The position numbers and the translations under genes were made by a program. Shown piece by piece: positions 62,178 through 64,000 of a DNA stretch of 64,000 nt. This DNA is from an uncultured Pseudomonadota bacterium (lineage in GTDB: Bacteria > Myxococcota_A > Bradymonadia > Bradymonadales > GCA-2716585). The notes below the pieces were generated by a model, which was not told the origin of the DNA, ran no database searches, and saw nothing but the letters and a program-made list of their open reading frames with translations. Position 1 is the stretch's first letter. The number at the start of each line of letters is the position of its first letter. The stretch spans positions 1 to 64,000 of the forward strand of contig CAKZKQ010000403.1 in assembly GCA_937123825.1 (NCBI GenBank). The letters are read 5' to 3'.

Positions 62178-63044
62178 TCAGCCTGGGATGCCGCCGATGT
62201 AGGCCTCGCGGCCGTGGTAGGCGCCTCGATACAAGGTCATGCGCCAATCGACCCCCACGATTTCGTTGTCTTGCAGGTCGATCCAGACGTTGTCGCCCTG
62301 GAGGCGTTCGCTGGAGACGATGAAGTGGTTGACCTGCCCTGATTCGGTGGGGGCCTCGCAAGCCGGTTTGATGAAGGGGCAGGTGTCGCGGTCCAGGCAA
62401 CGGGTCTTGTAGGTGCTGTAGAGCAGCGGTTTGCGAGAGCGCAGCGCCACCATGGTGCGTCCATCGGTGACCACCACGGTCAACATGCTCTTTTCTTCTT
62501 CGGTGTCCCCGTCGGCCAACTCACGCGTGGTGGCGACCGCTTCGACCAGCGCTTGGACCACCGTCTCGATGGGGGTCCCTGCGCGGTGAATGTCGGTCAG
62601 GCGGCTGAGGCGAGTGAGGAAGAGGTAGAAGAACGTCTCGCTGTCGGTGTCTCCAAGGATGAAGCGGCGCAGGTTTGGGGCGATCTGGGCGCGCATGGCG
62701 TCTTTGATCTCGCCAAAGTTGTGGATTTGCCCGTTGTGGGCAAAGACCCAGCGCCCAAACTGGAAGGGGTGAGAGTTGAGGATGTTGATCTCGCCCGTGG
62801 TGGCCTTGCGCAGGTGTGCCAGGACTGTCTCTGAGGCCACGACGCCGCTGATGCGCTTGAAGATCTGGTCCTCTATGGCGGCCGAGGCGCTTTTGATGAT
62901 GTGTGGGTTGTCAGCCAGGTAGTAGGCCACGCCCCAGCCATCTGGGTGACGTTGGCTTTGGACGGCCAAGGCGTTTTCGGCGGCCACAAGGCTGCGGTGC
63001 ACTTGAGATTGAATGACGGAGCGAAAACCAAAGAGCCTGCACAT
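62178..63044 (-). CDS. Class II glutamine amidotransferase-like protein
   Basis: This 288-residue Ntn-hydrolase of the YafJ/EgtC-like branch has the catalytic Cys as residue 2 (MCRLFGF), with HPDGWGVAYY, HLRKATTGEINILNSHPFQF and WVFAHNGQIHNF forming the glutaminase pocket. No synthetase partner is adjacent, so it may act alone or on a small-molecule amide; the substrate is not known. The start at 63044 leaves Cys2 free for N-terminal processing. Confidence 0.9.
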   Translation of the reverse strand: MCRLFGFRSVIQSQVHRSLVAAENALAVQSQRHPDGWGVAYYLADNPHIIKSASAAIEDQIFKRISGVVASETVLAHLRKATTGEINILNSHPFQFGRWVFAHNGQIHNFGEIKDAMRAQIAPNLRRFILGDTDSETFFYLFLTRLSRLTDIHRAGTPIETVVQALVEAVATTRELADGDTEEEKSMLTVVVTDGRTMVALRSRKPLLYSTYKTRCLDRDTCPFIKPACEAPTESGQVNHFIVSSERLQGDNVWIDLQDNEIVGVDWRMTLYRGAYHGREAYIGGIPG

Positions 63045-63217
63045 GCTGGTCCTGCGAGCGAGCGCGGCCAGCGAGCGGTGTCTGGGGTTCTATCGCCAAA
63101 GGGCGGATAGTGCCATGCGGGGAAAGGGCAATGGGTGTCCCTGGCGGCGCGGTCCATCTGTCGCCGCCCATCATAGAAGAGCCACGGTCGTCGATCCAGA
63201 TAAGATTGTTCTGGGGT

Positions 63218-63577
63218 CTATTTGCCGAAGTTGATCCCCGAGGGATCGCCGCCATCTTTGCGCGGCGGGGGCGGGTCGCGCAGGATGACAAAGCCGCCCA
63301 GCGTCAGCAGCGCCACGCCGCCTCCAGCCACCGCCCATTGGATGTGGCCCATGAAAATCAGGACCACGGCGGCCACCGCGATCAAGCCCACAACGCCATA
63401 AATCAGGTTGGGGTTGATGGGGGGTTTGGTGGGGGCGGCTGGTTCTGCACTGCCGCTTTGCTGGGTGATGCGGGGCTTGACGTACTCGGGGCCAAGCTCG
63501 GCCTCTCGACCCAGGTGACATTTTTTGAACTTCTTGCCACTGCCGCACGGGCAAGGTCCGTTGCGATCGATTTTCAT
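63218..63577 (-). CDS. SEC-C motif membrane protein
   Basis: The 119-residue product opens with the SecA-C-type zinc motif GPCPCGSGKKFKKCHLG (CxCxnC/H), usually a protein- or nucleic-acid-docking module. A Pro/Ala linker and two transmembrane helices (IYGVVGLIAVAAVVLIFMG; WAVAGGGVALLTLGGFVIL) follow. The start is ATG 63577; upstream in-frame codons are non-coding-like. It is not part of SecA itself. A membrane adaptor role is inference. Confidence 0.8.
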   Translation of the reverse strand: MKIDRNGPCPCGSGKKFKKCHLGREAELGPEYVKPRITQQSGSAEPAAPTKPPINPNLIYGVVGLIAVAAVVLIFMGHIQWAVAGGGVALLTLGGFVILRDPPPPRKDGGDPSGINFGK

Positions 63578-63769
63578 GGCGCGCTCCCCCTTGTGTTGTT
63601 TGGGCGTCCTTTGGATGACTATAGCACGGCAAGACAAAAGAGGCGCTGTGTTGTGACCGGCAGGTGTCTTTGCGCCTTGAAGCGCTGGGTGTTGTCTGTT
63701 AGGCAGTGTCCATGCTGGCGATGCTGATCCGAGCGGCGTCGGTAGGGTTTTTTGGGGAGGATGCATCCC

Positions 63770-64000
63770 ATGGCCGGTCCAAAAATCACTGCGGGTTGTG
63801 CGGTGGCGCTGAGCTTTTACCTTGAGCGACGTCAGGGAGGGCCTGTGCTCGACATGGCGCCGCCCGATGACCCGCTGTGGTACGTCCATGGCCGTGGAGA
63901 CCTGCCGCCTGTCCTTGAGGACGCGCTGGAAGGGCTTGGGGTTCAGGGCCATGTCAGCGTGGAGGTGCCCCCGGGGGTGCTCTTCAAGAAGGGTCAAACC
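63770..64000 (+). CDS. SlyD-like FKBP-type peptidyl-prolyl isomerase (5' part)
   Basis: The first 77 codons run off the window. Translation from ATG 63770 shows VALSFYLERRQGGPVLDM and WYVHGRGDLPPVLEDALEG, matching the N-terminal half of SlyD-type FKBPs (strand, flap insertion entry, and the H-G-x-G-x-L-x-P-x-L-E-x-A-L-E-G signature). VSVEVPPGVLFKKGQ continues toward the insert-in-flap chaperone domain. GGGGAGG (63754-63760) is the ribosome binding site; an ATG at 63761 is too close to it. Prolyl isomerase/holdase activity is expected. Confidence 0.82.
   Translation, partial: MAGPKITAGCAVALSFYLERRQGGPVLDMAPPDDPLWYVHGRGDLPPVLEDALEGLGVQGHVSVEVPPGVLFKKGQT

Overview
The window is GC-rich, densely coded chromosomal DNA from a Gram-negative bacterium. 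Three things point to a myxobacterium-like lineage (Myxococcota, perhaps Bradymonadales; this is inference from gene content, not a measured phylogeny). There are many lipoproteins with Ca-binding and Cys-rich modules (thrombospondin type 3, MopE-like, C-type lectin, Kazal). Two proteins end in a Cys / transmembrane / Arg tail like MYXO-CTERM. Outer-membrane beta-barrel-like proteins, PEGA-type proteins and one-off signalling proteins are scattered among housekeeping genes. The third-position GC bias produces long antisense reading frames, which were discarded.

Layout. 1-5.7 kb: translation cluster rpsB-tsf-pyrH-frr followed by polX. 5.9-9.5 kb: a receiver/histidine-kinase hybrid, a GNAT acetyltransferase and a secreted formylglycine-generating-enzyme-like protein; this stretch carries two copies of a ~160 bp structured intergenic element. 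9.9-21.2 kb: surface and lipoprotein genes (TSP3 lipoprotein, Cys-rich MYXO-CTERM-like protein, LRR protein coupled to an SDR, MopE/C-type-lectin lipoprotein coupled to a second MYXO-CTERM-like protein, lipoprotein hydrolase). 21.3-22.2 kb: a more AT-rich islet with an ADP-ribosyltransferase-like gene overlapping a 64-codon gene, a candidate toxin-antitoxin pair. 22.4-34.7 kb: MarR-GNAT regulator, a large DUF3644-like/HTH protein, a PEGA-like membrane protein, rsmI, a DtxR/MntR regulator, a coiled-coil membrane protein, a GrpE-PDZ fusion and an outer-membrane pair. The rsmI-mntR gap holds inverted copies of an extragenic repeat that also opens the window. 34.9-41.6 kb: a large lipoprotein, a receiver-HTH regulator, a stand-alone LeuA dimer-domain protein, trmB and an MBL-fold hydrolase. 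41.2-51 kb: recJ with two small genes, then secF-secD-yajC and tgt-queA. These last two groups form the classical queA-tgt-yajC-secDF block, here split by an opposite-strand unknown gene. 51-61 kb: a second surface-protein locus (propeller-like, Kazal, small lipoprotein, barrel, PEGA, Ig-like). 61-64 kb: murI, a class II glutamine amidotransferase, a SEC-C membrane protein and the start of a SlyD-like isomerase.

How the genes work together. The housekeeping genes cover ribosome production and recycling, tRNA/rRNA modification, protein export, repair and peptidoglycan precursor supply. The exported genes are often translationally coupled (ATGA or TGATG overlaps) and look like envelope modules of unknown function. 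The strongest non-coding signal is the pair of ~160 bp elements at 7542-7703 and 9565-9725. They keep about ten sequence blocks in the same order and spacing, while one internal stem and the terminal inverted repeats change sequence but keep pairing.
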